A stretch of DNA of 64,000 bases, from assembly GCA_031291075.1 (NCBI GenBank), contig JARLJS010000123.1, positions 1-64,000 of the forward strand. Direction: 5' to 3'. This DNA is from Nevskia sp. GTDB lineage: Bacteria; Pseudomonadota; Gammaproteobacteria; Nevskiales; Nevskiaceae. Under the pieces are notes generated by a model. The model was not told the origin of the DNA. It saw nothing but the letters and a program-made list of their open reading frames with translations, and did no database searches. The translations under genes and the position numbers were made by a program. Shown piece by piece: positions 1 through 9,703 of this stretch. The first letter of the stretch is position 1. Every line of letters starts with the position of its first letter.

Positions 1-2
1 AG

Positions 3-371
3 CAGAGCGGCGGCATCGAACAGGTCAACCAGGCCATTACCCACATGGACGAAGCCACCCAGCAGAACGCCGCGCTGGTGGAGCAGGTCTCGGCCTCGGC
101 CCAGGCCCTGGAGCAGCAGTCCGAGGGGCTGGTCGCCTCGGTACGGCGCTTCGTGCTGGAGCAGGAGCCGGCGGCACCGGAAAAGCCTGCCGCACCGCCT
201 GCCGCCAGGCTCAAGGTCGTCAAGCCCGTGGCCGCCCCGGCCGCAGCGCCACCGGCCAAGGCGGCGCCTGCCGGGTCCAGGCCGTCGGCAAAGCGCATGG
301 CCAACGGCAAGGGGGGCGCGCAGCCGTTGCCGCCGTCCGCCGCTGGAGGGGACACCTGGACGGAGTTCTGA
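3..371 (+). CDS. Methyl-accepting chemotaxis protein, C-terminal fragment (5' end outside window)
   Basis: Open from the window edge; QSGGIEQVNQAITHMDEATQQNAALVEQVSASAQALEQQ is the MCP signalling/methylation helix; ends in ...DTWTEF, resembling a CheR/CheB tether pentapeptide. Confidence 0.9.
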   Translation, partial: QSGGIEQVNQAITHMDEATQQNAALVEQVSASAQALEQQSEGLVASVRRFVLEQEPAAPEKPAAPPAARLKVVKPVAAPAAAPPAKAAPAGSRPSAKRMANGKGGAQPLPPSAAGGDTWTEF

Positions 372-711
372 GATGGACGTATTCCGGAGGGATCGACTGT
401 TGTCCGCTTCCCTCCAGCAGACGGTTTCGCCGGCATCGACGAAATCTGGCGCCGGGTGGCCCAAAGGCCTCCCGGCAAAGTTTATTGTGCAGCAGGTTGG
501 GCGTTGGACATGAAAAAATTACTGCCGGTCACGCCATCGGTCAGGACGCCCAAGCTGGTTGCCATGAATCCCACCAGGTCCAGGGGCAACGGCTCCGCGC
601 TGGCTTGGTCCAGCCGCGGCGCGGCCATTGCCGCCGACGCGTGGGAGGAGATCTGAACCTCCTCGTCGCCAGCACTGCGATTCGCAGCGGACCGTGCCCG
701 GAGGGCAGGCC

Positions 712-1548
712 GTGAGCGAGGTCGCCGCCAACCGAGAGTTCGAATACTCGCGGCAGGACTTCGAGCGGGTGCGCTCGCTGATCCGCGCCCGCGCCGGCAT
801 TTCCCTGGCCCCCGGCAAGGAGGACATGGTCTACGGCCGGCTGGCGCGGCGGCTGCGGCAACACGGCCTAAGCAGCTTCCGCGAATACCTCGACATGCTC
901 GAGCATTCGGACGGCACCGAGTGGCAGGCGTTCACCAATGCGCTCACCACCAACCTCACCGCATTCTTCCGCGAGCCGCATCACTTCGACGCCTTGCGCG
1001 AGCTGTTCGCGCGACTGTCGCCGCACCGGCCGTTACGGGTGTGGTCGGCGGCGGCGTCGACCGGAGAGGAGCCCTATTCGCTCGCGATGACCGCGGTCGA
1101 GCATTTCGGCAGCTTCACCCCGCCGGTGACGATTCTGGCCACCGACATCGACACCAACGTGCTGGACACCGGCAGCCGCGGCGTCTATCCGCTGGAGCGC
1201 CTGGACAAGCTGAGCCTGGAGCGGCGGCGCCGCTTCTTCCTGCGCGGCACCGGCCAGAACGAAGGCTACTGCCGGGTGGTCGAGGGCTTGCGCCGGATGA
1301 TCGAGTTCAAGCCAATCAACCTGCTCGATTCGCAATGGCACCTGCGCGAGCCGTTCGACGCGATCTTCTGCCGCAACGTGATGATCTACTTCGACAAGGC
1401 CACCCAGTACAGTATTCTCAGCCGCATGGTGCCGCTGCTGGCGCGCGACGGCCTGTTCTTCGCCGGGCACTCGGAAAGCTTCTTCCACGCCACCGACCTG
1501 CTGCAGTCCTGCGGCCGCACCATCTACCGCCGCGTGCAGGCAAATTGA
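712..1548 (+). CDS. cheR: Chemotaxis protein methyltransferase CheR
   Basis: ORF 628-1548; GTG at 712 fits the family N-terminus. Contains [42 protein letters not shown]. Confidence 0.93.
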   Translation: MSEVAANREFEYSRQDFERVRSLIRARAGISLAPGKEDMVYGRLARRLRQHGLSSFREYLDMLEHSDGTEWQAFTNALTTNLTAFFREPHHFDALRELFARLSPHRPLRVWSAAASTGEEPYSLAMTAVEHFGSFTPPVTILATDIDTNVLDTGSRGVYPLERLDKLSLERRRRFFLRGTGQNEGYCRVVEGLRRMIEFKPINLLDSQWHLREPFDAIFCRNVMIYFDKATQYSILSRMVPLLARDGLFFAGHSESFFHATDLLQSCGRTIYRRVQAN

Positions 1549-1549
1549 A

Positions 1550-2170
1550 ATGTACGTCATACGCAAGGCGCGGCAGGCGGGGCAGAGCGGCGATGGCACG
1601 CTAGGCGGCTACTATGACCCCAAGTTCGGCGCTCACGCGATCAAGGTGCTGCCGGGCGAATACATCGTCACCGGCGAGGACGTGATGCTGGTGACGCTGC
1701 TGGGCTCCTGCGTGTCGGCCTGCATCCGCGATCCGTTGTCGCGTATCGGCGGCATGAACCATTTCATGCTGCCGGACCGCGACAGCGGCGACGGCGGCTC
1801 CGCCCGCTACGGCGCCTACGCCATGGAGATGCTGATCAACGACCTGCTCAAGCGTGGCGCCGCGCGCGACCGGCTGGAGGCCAAGGTGTTCGGCGGCGGC
1901 GCCGTGATGGCCACGCTCAGCAGCAGCAACGTGGGCGAGCGCAACGTCGAATTCGTCAAGCGTTATCTGTCGGCGGAGTCCATCCCGGTGGTGGCGCAGG
2001 ATCTCGGCGATACCTGCCCGCGGCGGGTGCACTATTTCCCGTCTTCCGGACGCGTTATGCTCAAACGGCTGCCCACGGCCCAGAAGGCCGAAGTGGTGGC
2101 GGGCGAGACGTTGTACCAGACCCGTCTGAGGCAGGAGCCGAGTTCGGGCGGAGTGGAGCTGTTTTCATGA
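1550..2170 (+). CDS. cheD: Chemoreceptor glutamine deamidase CheD
   Basis: [25 protein letters not shown] and KVFGGGAVM are CheD motifs; lies between cheR and cheB. Confidence 0.93.
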   Translation: MYVIRKARQAGQSGDGTLGGYYDPKFGAHAIKVLPGEYIVTGEDVMLVTLLGSCVSACIRDPLSRIGGMNHFMLPDRDSGDGGSARYGAYAMEMLINDLLKRGAARDRLEAKVFGGGAVMATLSSSNVGERNVEFVKRYLSAESIPVVAQDLGDTCPRRVHYFPSSGRVMLKRLPTAQKAEVVAGETLYQTRLRQEPSSGGVELFS

Positions 2171-3261
2171 CGCAGGCGATCCGTGTGCTGGTGGTGGACG
2201 ATTCGGCGCTGATGCGCAAGATTCTCGCTGAGTTCCTGTCGGCCGACCCCGACATCAAGGTGGTCGGCGCCGCACCGGATCCCTATGCCGCCCGCGACAT
2301 GATCAAGCAGTTGCATCCCGACGTGCTGACCCTGGATGTCGAAATGCCGCGCATGGACGGCCTCACCTTCCTCGAGAACCTGATGCGCCTGCACCCGATG
2401 CCGGTGGTGATGGTGTCGTCGCTCACCGAAAGGGGGGCCGAGGTAACGCTGCAGGCGCTGGAGCTGGGTGCCATCGATTTCGTGACCAAGCCCAAACTCG
2501 ACGTGGCGCGTGGCATGGCGGCGTATGCCAGCGAACTGATCGCCAAGATCAAGGCGGCGGCCAGGGCGCGCATACGGCAGCGCGGCGCGGCGCCGCCGCC
2601 GGCCGCGCCCCGGCCGGCGCGGCTGTTCGGGACCACCGAGAAGATCATCGCCATCGGCGCCTCCACCGGCGGTACCGAGGCGATCCGCGAGGTGCTGGAG
2701 CAGATGCCGGCCGACGCGCCGGCCATCATGGTGACGCAGCACATCCCGCTGGCCTTCTCGGCGGCGTTTGCCGCCCGCATGGACAAGCATTCGGCGATGA
2801 AGGTCTGCCAGGCGGAGGACGGCCAGCAGGTGGTGCCAGGGCACGTCTACATCGCCCCCGGCGACAGCCACCTGTTGCTGACGCGCAGCGGCGCCCGTTA
2901 CGTCTGCCGGCTCAGCAACGCCGAGCCCGAGAACCGCCACCGGCCGAGTGTCGACGTGCTGTTCCGCTCCGTTGCCGAGCAGGCCGGCCACAATGCCGTC
3001 GGCGCGCTCCTCACCGGCATGGGCGAAGACGGGGCGCGGGGGCTGCTGGCGATGCAGCAGGCCGGAGCGTCCACCCTGGCGCAGGACGAAGCCAGCAGCG
3101 TGGTGTGGGGCATGCCCGGCGCCGCGGTGCGGCTTGGTGCGGCGCAGCAAGTGGTGCCCCTGGTGATGGTTGCCAACGCCCTGCTCGACCTGGTCAGCGG
3201 ACGGACGACAGGTCCTTTAAATGGTTCAAACGGTTCAAGAATGGCGGCCGACAGCCGCTAA
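2167..3261 (+). CDS. cheB: Protein-glutamate methylesterase CheB (receiver plus methylesterase)
   Basis: Receiver [12 protein letters not shown]...[13 protein letters not shown]; catalytic [31 protein letters not shown] overlap with cheD. Confidence 0.95.
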   Translation: MTQAIRVLVVDDSALMRKILAEFLSADPDIKVVGAAPDPYAARDMIKQLHPDVLTLDVEMPRMDGLTFLENLMRLHPMPVVMVSSLTERGAEVTLQALELGAIDFVTKPKLDVARGMAAYASELIAKIKAAARARIRQRGAAPPPAAPRPARLFGTTEKIIAIGASTGGTEAIREVLEQMPADAPAIMVTQHIPLAFSAAFAARMDKHSAMKVCQAEDGQQVVPGHVYIAPGDSHLLLTRSGARYVCRLSNAEPENRHRPSVDVLFRSVAEQAGHNAVGALLTGMGEDGARGLLAMQQAGASTLAQDEASSVVWGMPGAAVRLGAAQQVVPLVMVANALLDLVSGRTTGPLNGSNGSRMAADSR

Positions 3262-3297
3262 CGTTTTCACAAGTACGTGCTTCCAAGACCCTCCAAA

Positions 3298-4458
3298 ATG
3301 CATACCCTGATCTACAAGCCGTTCCTTCCGCCGCTGGGGCTGGCTCTCGCCGCACTGGTCGCCAGGCTTTACCCAACGCCACCGGTCCTGTATTGGGCCT
3401 TGCTGGGCGCGACCTTCGCGGCCTGGCTGTGGACCACCTGGAAAGTGGGCGGCATGCTGGCCCAAGCCCAGGCACAGGAGCGCCAGCGACAGGAGCAGGC
3501 GGCGCAGCGCGGCAAGTCGCTGGAGGAGCTGTGCAACGGCCTGGCCGGCGACGTCCACGGCGTGCAGAAGGAAGTGATGCGGGTGCGCGGGCTGATCCAG
3601 GACGCCACGCGCGAGCTGTCGACCAGCTTCGAAGCCATGAACCGCCAGGCGCGCGAGCAGGAGTCGGCGGTACAGCACATCGTCAGCCAGACCGGCGACG
3701 ATGCGCGCGGCGAGGGCGTGCGCCAGTTCGCGCAGCAGGCCGGCAAGCTGATGGAAGGCCTCGTCAACGTGCTGGCGGAAGCCAGCCGGCAAAGCGGGAC
3801 CAGCGTGCAGATGATCGACGCCATGGTCAAGCATTTCGACGCCATCTTCGAGCTGCTGGGCGACGTCAAGACCATCGCCGACCAGACCAACCTGCTGGCG
3901 CTGAACGCCGCCATCGAAGCGGCCCGCGCCGGCGAGGCCGGCCGCGGCTTCGCGGTGGTGGCGGAGGAGGTGCGCAACCTGTCCGAGCGCTCCAACAACT
4001 TCAACGAGCAGATCCGCAAGCTGGTGTCGAGTTCCAAGGATGCGATCGCCGGCGTGCGCGAGACCGTCGGCACCATGGCGGCGCGCGACACCACCATGAG
4101 CCAGCAGGCTCGCGGCGAGGTGAGCGATCTGCTGCAGAAGATCGAGCGCGTGGACCACAACCTCAGCATCAGCATGCGCGAGGTTTCCGCCGCGGCCGCG
4201 CAGATCGGCCAGGCGGTGGCCAAGGCCGTACGCTGCCTGCAGTTCGAGGACATCAGCCTGCAGGCCCTGGCCGCCGCCGACACCCATGCGCAGCGCCTGG
4301 TGCAGATCCACGGCGAGACCGCCCAGCTGGTGTGCGGGCACGTGCCGGCCGCCCTCGGCCACGGTTTCCGTCACGACGCCCTGGGCGACTGGCGGCAGCC
4401 GCCGCACAACCCGGTGGGCCAGGTGACGATGCAGGAAGGTTCGGTCGAGTTGTTCTGA
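3298..4458 (+). CDS. Membrane-anchored MCP-like signalling protein with C-terminal CheZ-like DxxxQ motif
   Basis: N-terminal hydrophobic hairpin; MCP hairpin tip [40 protein letters not shown]; near the C-terminus [15 protein letters not shown]; ends GSVELF. Confidence 0.85.
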   Translation: MHTLIYKPFLPPLGLALAALVARLYPTPPVLYWALLGATFAAWLWTTWKVGGMLAQAQAQERQRQEQAAQRGKSLEELCNGLAGDVHGVQKEVMRVRGLIQDATRELSTSFEAMNRQAREQESAVQHIVSQTGDDARGEGVRQFAQQAGKLMEGLVNVLAEASRQSGTSVQMIDAMVKHFDAIFELLGDVKTIADQTNLLALNAAIEAARAGEAGRGFAVVAEEVRNLSERSNNFNEQIRKLVSSSKDAIAGVRETVGTMAARDTTMSQQARGEVSDLLQKIERVDHNLSISMREVSAAAAQIGQAVAKAVRCLQFEDISLQALAAADTHAQRLVQIHGETAQLVCGHVPAALGHGFRHDALGDWRQPPHNPVGQVTMQEGSVELF

Positions 4459-4525
4459 AAGCCGGCCGTCGAGCGGACACAAAGAGCGCGGGGGCAACCC
4501 CGCGCTCTCTGCTGGTTCGAGTGAT

Positions 4526-4579
4526 GTAGGGCGGGCCATGCCCGCCAATTTCCTCAACGGCGGGCACGGCCCGCCCTAC
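4526..4579. repeat. REP/BIME-like inverted repeat between convergent genes
   Basis: Arms GTAGGGCGGGCCATGCCCGCC (4526-4546) and GGCGGGCACGGCCCGCCCTAC (4559-4579) are reverse complements with 1 mismatch in 21; each arm is itself palindromic (GGCGGGC/GCCCGCC). Confidence 0.85.
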
Positions 4580-4597
4580 CAACGGACCGGAAACCGC

Positions 4598-5863
4598 TTA
4601 CTGCGGTATCTGCTCCAGCCCCAGCAGCTCCAGCAGTTTCTCCGGCGTCACCACTTTGTAGAACAGGTAACCCTGGGCGTAGTCGACGCCGATCTCGCGC
4701 AATATCTCCAGGTTACGGCGGTCGTCGACGAACTCGGCGACAGTCTTCTTGCCGGTGGCCTGTGCCACCTGGTGGATGGCGGTGACGATTTCGCGGGAGG
4801 TGTGATCGGTGGCTACTTCGCGCACGAAGCGGCCGTCGATCTTGACCTCGTCCACCGGCAGCGACTGCAGGTAACCGAAGGAACACAGGCCGGAGCCGAA
4901 GTCGTCCAGGCTGAAGCCGCAACCGAGCGAGCGCAGCTCGGCGATCACCTCGGAGGCGACGTCGAGGTGCTCGATGGCGGTGGTCTCGGTGATCTCGAAG
5001 CGCAGCTTGCCGCGCGGCACGCGCGCGTAGCGCACGTCGTTGAACAGCTTGTACATGAAGCTGCCGTCGGCGATGGAGCGGGCCGACAGGTTGATGGAGA
5101 CGTTCTCCAGCCGCTGCATGGCGGCGCCGTTGTCGTCGAGCCAGTCGAGGATGAAGCGGGACGAGAAGCGATCCAGTTCCGTGATGGAGCCGAAGTGCTC
5201 AAGCGAATCGATGGTGCCCATAGGCAGCGGCGCGAACGCGCCATTGACCTCGGTGCGCAGCAGGAACTCCGCCTTGGCGAGCCGTGTGCCGCCGCCGCCG
5301 ATGTCGAAGATCGGCTGCGGATGCAGGGTCAGCGCGCCGGAGGACAGCAGGCGCCGGAAGTCCTCGACGTAGTCGATCTTGACCAGGCTGGTGCCACGTT
5401 CCCGCGACGGGGCACGGGTGACAATCTGGTTGGTGCCGCGGCGCTTGGCCTCTTCGCAGGTCAGGCCCGCCTGCTGCAGCACCTGGGCCCAATCGGCGCC
5501 GGGCTTGCTGCAGGCCACGCCGATCGACACCGCCAGGGTCCAGCCGGCCAGGGCTCCGGGCAGCTTCAGCGACAGCAGCAGCTCGCGCAGCGACATCGCC
5601 TCGTCCACCGCGCTCTGCGCATGGTCGATGGCCTTGGCGACGATGAATTCGTTGCTCCACAGGCGGCCGGTCACGCCGCTTTCGCCAGCCCACGCGGCGA
5701 TGGCCTTGCCGACCGCGGTGATAACGCGGTCGGCCGCCACCGGCCCGGCACTGCGGTTGAGGCTGCGGATGTCGTGCAAGTCCACGTGGTAGAGGGCGGC
5801 GCAGGGGCCGAACTGCCATTGCTTGAGGCGCAATAACAGCTTGTCGTAGGCGGAGGCTGACAT
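4598..5863 (-). CDS. Degenerate-GGDEF / EAL-domain protein
   Basis: GGDEF position reads RLWSNEF; EAL-domain residues KAEFLLR, NLS, EITET, SLDDFGSG, VKIDGRFV, AEFVDD, YAQGYLF. Confidence 0.88.
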   Translation of the reverse strand: MSASAYDKLLLRLKQWQFGPCAALYHVDLHDIRSLNRSAGPVAADRVITAVGKAIAAWAGESGVTGRLWSNEFIVAKAIDHAQSAVDEAMSLRELLLSLKLPGALAGWTLAVSIGVACSKPGADWAQVLQQAGLTCEEAKRRGTNQIVTRAPSRERGTSLVKIDYVEDFRRLLSSGALTLHPQPIFDIGGGGTRLAKAEFLLRTEVNGAFAPLPMGTIDSLEHFGSITELDRFSSRFILDWLDDNGAAMQRLENVSINLSARSIADGSFMYKLFNDVRYARVPRGKLRFEITETTAIEHLDVASEVIAELRSLGCGFSLDDFGSGLCSFGYLQSLPVDEVKIDGRFVREVATDHTSREIVTAIHQVAQATGKKTVAEFVDDRRNLEILREIGVDYAQGYLFYKVVTPEKLLELLGLEQIPQ

Positions 5864-6105
5864 CTGGAATCTGGACAGAGTGTTGGTGCTGTATCGGCAA
5901 AGCCGCCCCGAACTTGAACGGTTCCGTCCGTTCGCCGTCCGTATATCGGGTTTGGAGCTACCGCCGGTCCGTTGACTTGCTTTAGTAGGAGTAATCTACT
6001 GCGCCGCTGCCGCTAACCATGGATCATGTTGTATCAAGCGGCTGTGTGGCGGTACGGTGCGATCGGGGGATCGAGCGCCGGCCTGTTCCCGAACCGGAGT
6101 AAGGA

Positions 6106-7608
6106 GTGATTCATCAAACCTGGGCCCGCCCGCTGGCGGGAACACTGTTTTCCACCGACGGTTTTCTGCCGCAGGGGTATTGCATCGCCTGGTCGCCGGA
6201 CCTGTTGTGGACGATGGCCAGTTCCGACCTGCTCATCGGCTTGTCCTACTGGTGTATTCCGCTGTCGCTGCTCTATTTTCGCCGGCAGCGCCGGAAGCGG
6301 CGCGAGCTGCGGATCGCCGGCTTCGACGGGCTGGTGGTGATGTTCTGCCTGTTCATTTTCGGCTGCGGCACCATCCATTTGCTGGACGTCCTCAACGTCT
6401 GGCGGCCGGCGTACTGGGCCCAGGCGGGGATCAAGGCGCTGACCGCGGCGATGTCGGTGGGCACCGCCGTGGCCTTGTGGCGCATGGCACCGGTGGCGAT
6501 CCGGTTCATCCACGAACGCGAGCGCAACGGCCGCGAGCTGGAGTCGGGCAACCTGCGCCTGAAGGAATCGCTGGAGCTGATCGAGCAGCAGCGCGAGGGG
6601 CTGGAACGGCTCAACCGGGTCAGCCAGCTGATGCAATCCTGCCGGGACGCGGGCGAGCTCGCGCTGCTGGTCACGCATACCGCCCGCGAATGGAGCGGCG
6701 CGCCTTCCGGTGCCCTGTTCATGGCCGAGCAGCCCGGCGGCCGTGCCGAATTCGCCAGCGGCTGGGGCGACCTGTCGACCCCCAACCCGCCGATCGACGG
6801 CCTGGCCTGCTGGGCGCTGCGCCAGGGGCGGATGCACCCGGACGCGACCAGCCAGGCCACGCCGCCCTGCCGCTATTTCGCCGCCGGCGACACCCGGCAC
6901 CTGTGCTTCCCGCTGGTGGCCGAGAACCAGAACAGCGGTGTGCTGCAGCTGCGCGGCGTGCAGAGCATCGAGGACCCGCAGCTGCGCACCCTGCTGACGG
7001 CGTTCGTCGCCCGCGCTGCCCTGTCGCTGGCCAACATCCAGCTGCGCGAGCGGCTGCTGGCGCAATCCATCCGCGATCCGCTCACCGGCATGTTCAACCG
7101 GCGTTTCCTGGAGGAATCGCTGCGCCTGGAGGAAACCCGGGCCCGTCGCAACGGCGGCAGCTTCGCCGTGATCATGTTCGATCTCGACCATTTCAAGCGT
7201 CTCAACGACCGCTTCGGTCACGAAGCCGGTGACCGGGCCCTGTGCGCGCTGGCGGAGATCGTCCGCTGCCAGTTGCGTGGCGGCGATGTCGCCTGCCGCT
7301 ACGGCGGCGAGGAGTTCGTGCTGGTGCTGCCGGGCGCAGCCGTGCAGGTCGCGCTGCAGCGTGCCGAGGCGATCCGGGTCGAGCTGGAGCGGACCGTGCT
7401 TGAGCATCGCGGCGAAACCTTGGATACGATCACCGCGTCGGCCGGTGTCGCCGCCTTCCCCGACTTCGGCGACAGCGCTGACGCAGTGCTGCGCAGCGCC
7501 GACGCCGCCCTGTACCGGGCCAAGAGCCACGGGCGCAACCGCTGCGAATGCGCCCTGGCCGAGCAGCCCCATATGGCCATGGCCGTGGCCGTGCCGGAAG
7601 GCGACTGA
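6106..7608 (+). CDS. Diguanylate cyclase with N-terminal ETR1-like (ethylene-receptor-type) transmembrane domain and GAF-like region
   Basis: N-terminus SSDLLIGLSYWCIPLSLLYF...FIFGCGTIHLLDVLNVW...IKALTA resembles the ETR1 membrane domain; GGDEF domain with CRYGGEEF and RGGD I-site. GTG start. Confidence 0.85.
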   Translation: MIHQTWARPLAGTLFSTDGFLPQGYCIAWSPDLLWTMASSDLLIGLSYWCIPLSLLYFRRQRRKRRELRIAGFDGLVVMFCLFIFGCGTIHLLDVLNVWRPAYWAQAGIKALTAAMSVGTAVALWRMAPVAIRFIHERERNGRELESGNLRLKESLELIEQQREGLERLNRVSQLMQSCRDAGELALLVTHTAREWSGAPSGALFMAEQPGGRAEFASGWGDLSTPNPPIDGLACWALRQGRMHPDATSQATPPCRYFAAGDTRHLCFPLVAENQNSGVLQLRGVQSIEDPQLRTLLTAFVARAALSLANIQLRERLLAQSIRDPLTGMFNRRFLEESLRLEETRARRNGGSFAVIMFDLDHFKRLNDRFGHEAGDRALCALAEIVRCQLRGGDVACRYGGEEFVLVLPGAAVQVALQRAEAIRVELERTVLEHRGETLDTITASAGVAAFPDFGDSADAVLRSADAALYRAKSHGRNRCECALAEQPHMAMAVAVPEGD

Positions 7609-7726
7609 GCCTCACCGGGTGCGCCACTGCCGCGAGTAGGAGGTCCCAGGGAATCCCGGGTCGTCGGGGCTCGCGTTTGCCGCTAGATTGAGAAAAAACA
7701 GCGACATCACCGGCGGAGGGGAAGTC

Positions 7727-9673
7727 ATGCATTCGCGCATCGCGGTCGTTCTGGCGGCGGCTGTCGCGGCCGTTCTTGCGGGTTGCGGCGACAGTTCGCA
7801 GGTTGGCGGGACCGGCGCCGGTTCCAACCCGAATGCCAGCACCTCGGCGGCAGCCGGGTGGACCACCCTCGGTACGCGCGCCGCGCCAAGCCTGCCCCAG
7901 CCGGCGCCGTTGTCCGGTGGCGGCACCGCGTGGACCGACTACAACCCCGCGACGCTCTACCCCAAGACCGTCACTGTGGACAACCAGTTCATCACCATGA
8001 AGGATGGGGTCAAGCTCGCTGCCAGCGTCACCTTTCCGGCCGATGCCGGCGGCAAGGCCGTGACGGGGAAGTTTCCCGTGATCCTCACGCAGACCGGCTA
8101 CAACAAGGACATCGGCGCGGAAGTGCCCGCCCTTGGCGGCGGCAATCCCTACCTGGTGGAACACGGGTATATCCACGTGGTGGTCGACACGCGCGGCACC
8201 GGGCGCTCCGAGGGCGAGTGGACCGCCTTCGGCGACACCGAGCAGGGCGACTACTACCCCACGGTGAACTGGGTCGCGCAGCAGTCCTGGTGCGATGGGC
8301 GCATCGGTCTGTACGGCGCCTCGCTGCTGGCGATCACCGCCACGCTCACCGCCGGGAAGCAGCATCCCGCGGTCAAGGCGCTGTTCGCCATCGTGCCGAT
8401 GGGCGACGGCTACCGCGACATCGTGTTCAACGGCGGTGAGGTCAACATCGGTTTCATCCCGCTGTGGCTGGCGCTGGTCACCGGGCTGAGCGTGATCGAT
8501 CCTTCCATCCACCAGGACCCCGTGGAAGGTATCGCAGCGGAACTGGAGCACCTGCTCGGCGCGGTGACCAACTTTCAGGTACCGACGCTGCTCAAGGCGG
8601 TCGCCGGCGATCCGAACACGGTTTACGACGGCGACTTCTGGAGCCAGCGTTCGCCGATCGAAGGCACGCCCATGATCACGGTGCCCACTTTCATCGTCGG
8701 CGGCCTGCACGACATCTTCCAGCGCGGCGAGCCCAATCTCTACGAGCAGCTCAAGGGCCACACCACCGCCAAGATGCTGCTCGGGCCCTGGACCCACGTG
8801 CAGGCCGCCTTCGGCAGTGGCCTGCCGGCGGACGGCGTGCCGGTGCTCGACCACATCGCCTTGCAGTGGATGGACCAGTACGTGAAGAGCATGAGCGCCG
8901 GCGCCGACGCCCAGCCCAATGTCACCCAGTACGTCTATGGGCAGGGGCACTACGTCACCGCCGCCGACTGGCCGCTGCCGCAGGCCGGCGCCCAGCAATG
9001 GTACCTGCACGGCGACAAGAGCCTGGACACGACCCAGCCCGGCACCGATGCCGCCATCCGGCTGCCGCAGGAGCCCCTCGAAGGCATCTGCTCGGAGAGC
9101 ACCGCGCAATGGACCGCCGGCCTGGCCGGCTTCCTGCCGCTGCCGTGTTTCACCGACGACAACAAGGCCGAGACGCTGGAAGTGAAATACGACAGCGCGC
9201 CGATGCCGCAGGATTTCTACATCAACGGACCAATCATGGCCGACGTCTGGATCTCCACCACCGCGCAGGACGCCGGCGTGGTGGTGAGGGTGGACGACGT
9301 CGACCCGCAGGGCCGGGCTTTCGCCCTCACCAACGGCATCCAGGACGCCGCGCTGCGCGCGGTCGACAGCAGCCGTTCGCGCTACCTGGATGGCGTGATG
9401 ATCCAGCCCTGGCATCCGTTCACCAAGGATTCGCTGCAGAAGGTGGGTAGCGGCGACGTGGTCGAGGTGCCGGTGGAGATCTTTCCCACCAGCGCGCTCA
9501 TCCGCGCCGGTCACAAGCTGCGGGTGGCGGTGGGCGCGAGCGATTTCCCGCATGGTCTGCCGCCGCTGCCGGAGCTGCGCCAGTCGGCGGTCGGTGTGTT
9601 GACCGTCTACAGCGACTCCACGCACCTATCGTCGGTGGTGTTGCCGGTCGTACCGGCGAGCGCCATCCAGTAG
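7727..9673 (+). CDS. CocE/NonD (X-Pro dipeptidyl-peptidase S15)-family hydrolase, predicted lipoprotein
   Basis: Lipobox AAVLAGCGDSS; MKDGVKLAASVTFPA; VVDTRGTGRSEGEW; GLYGASLLAITATL; C-terminal jelly-roll-like region. Confidence 0.85.
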   Translation: MHSRIAVVLAAAVAAVLAGCGDSSQVGGTGAGSNPNASTSAAAGWTTLGTRAAPSLPQPAPLSGGGTAWTDYNPATLYPKTVTVDNQFITMKDGVKLAASVTFPADAGGKAVTGKFPVILTQTGYNKDIGAEVPALGGGNPYLVEHGYIHVVVDTRGTGRSEGEWTAFGDTEQGDYYPTVNWVAQQSWCDGRIGLYGASLLAITATLTAGKQHPAVKALFAIVPMGDGYRDIVFNGGEVNIGFIPLWLALVTGLSVIDPSIHQDPVEGIAAELEHLLGAVTNFQVPTLLKAVAGDPNTVYDGDFWSQRSPIEGTPMITVPTFIVGGLHDIFQRGEPNLYEQLKGHTTAKMLLGPWTHVQAAFGSGLPADGVPVLDHIALQWMDQYVKSMSAGADAQPNVTQYVYGQGHYVTAADWPLPQAGAQQWYLHGDKSLDTTQPGTDAAIRLPQEPLEGICSESTAQWTAGLAGFLPLPCFTDDNKAETLEVKYDSAPMPQDFYINGPIMADVWISTTAQDAGVVVRVDDVDPQGRAFALTNGIQDAALRAVDSSRSRYLDGVMIQPWHPFTKDSLQKVGSGDVVEVPVEIFPTSALIRAGHKLRVAVGASDFPHGLPPLPELRQSAVGVLTVYSDSTHLSSVVLPVVPASAIQ

Positions 9674-9703
9674 CAGGCAGCGCCGGCGGTGGGCCGTTAC
9701 CGG

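Noticed and set aside
374-711. Short ORFs in the MCP-cheR gap (for example 456-656, 485-715)
   Set aside because: Overlapping frames with no recognisable motif or consistent start context; more likely leader or degenerate sequence.
7430-9625. 731-aa minus-strand ORF opposite the CocE-like hydrolase
   Set aside because: Antisense shadow ORF; composition artefact.
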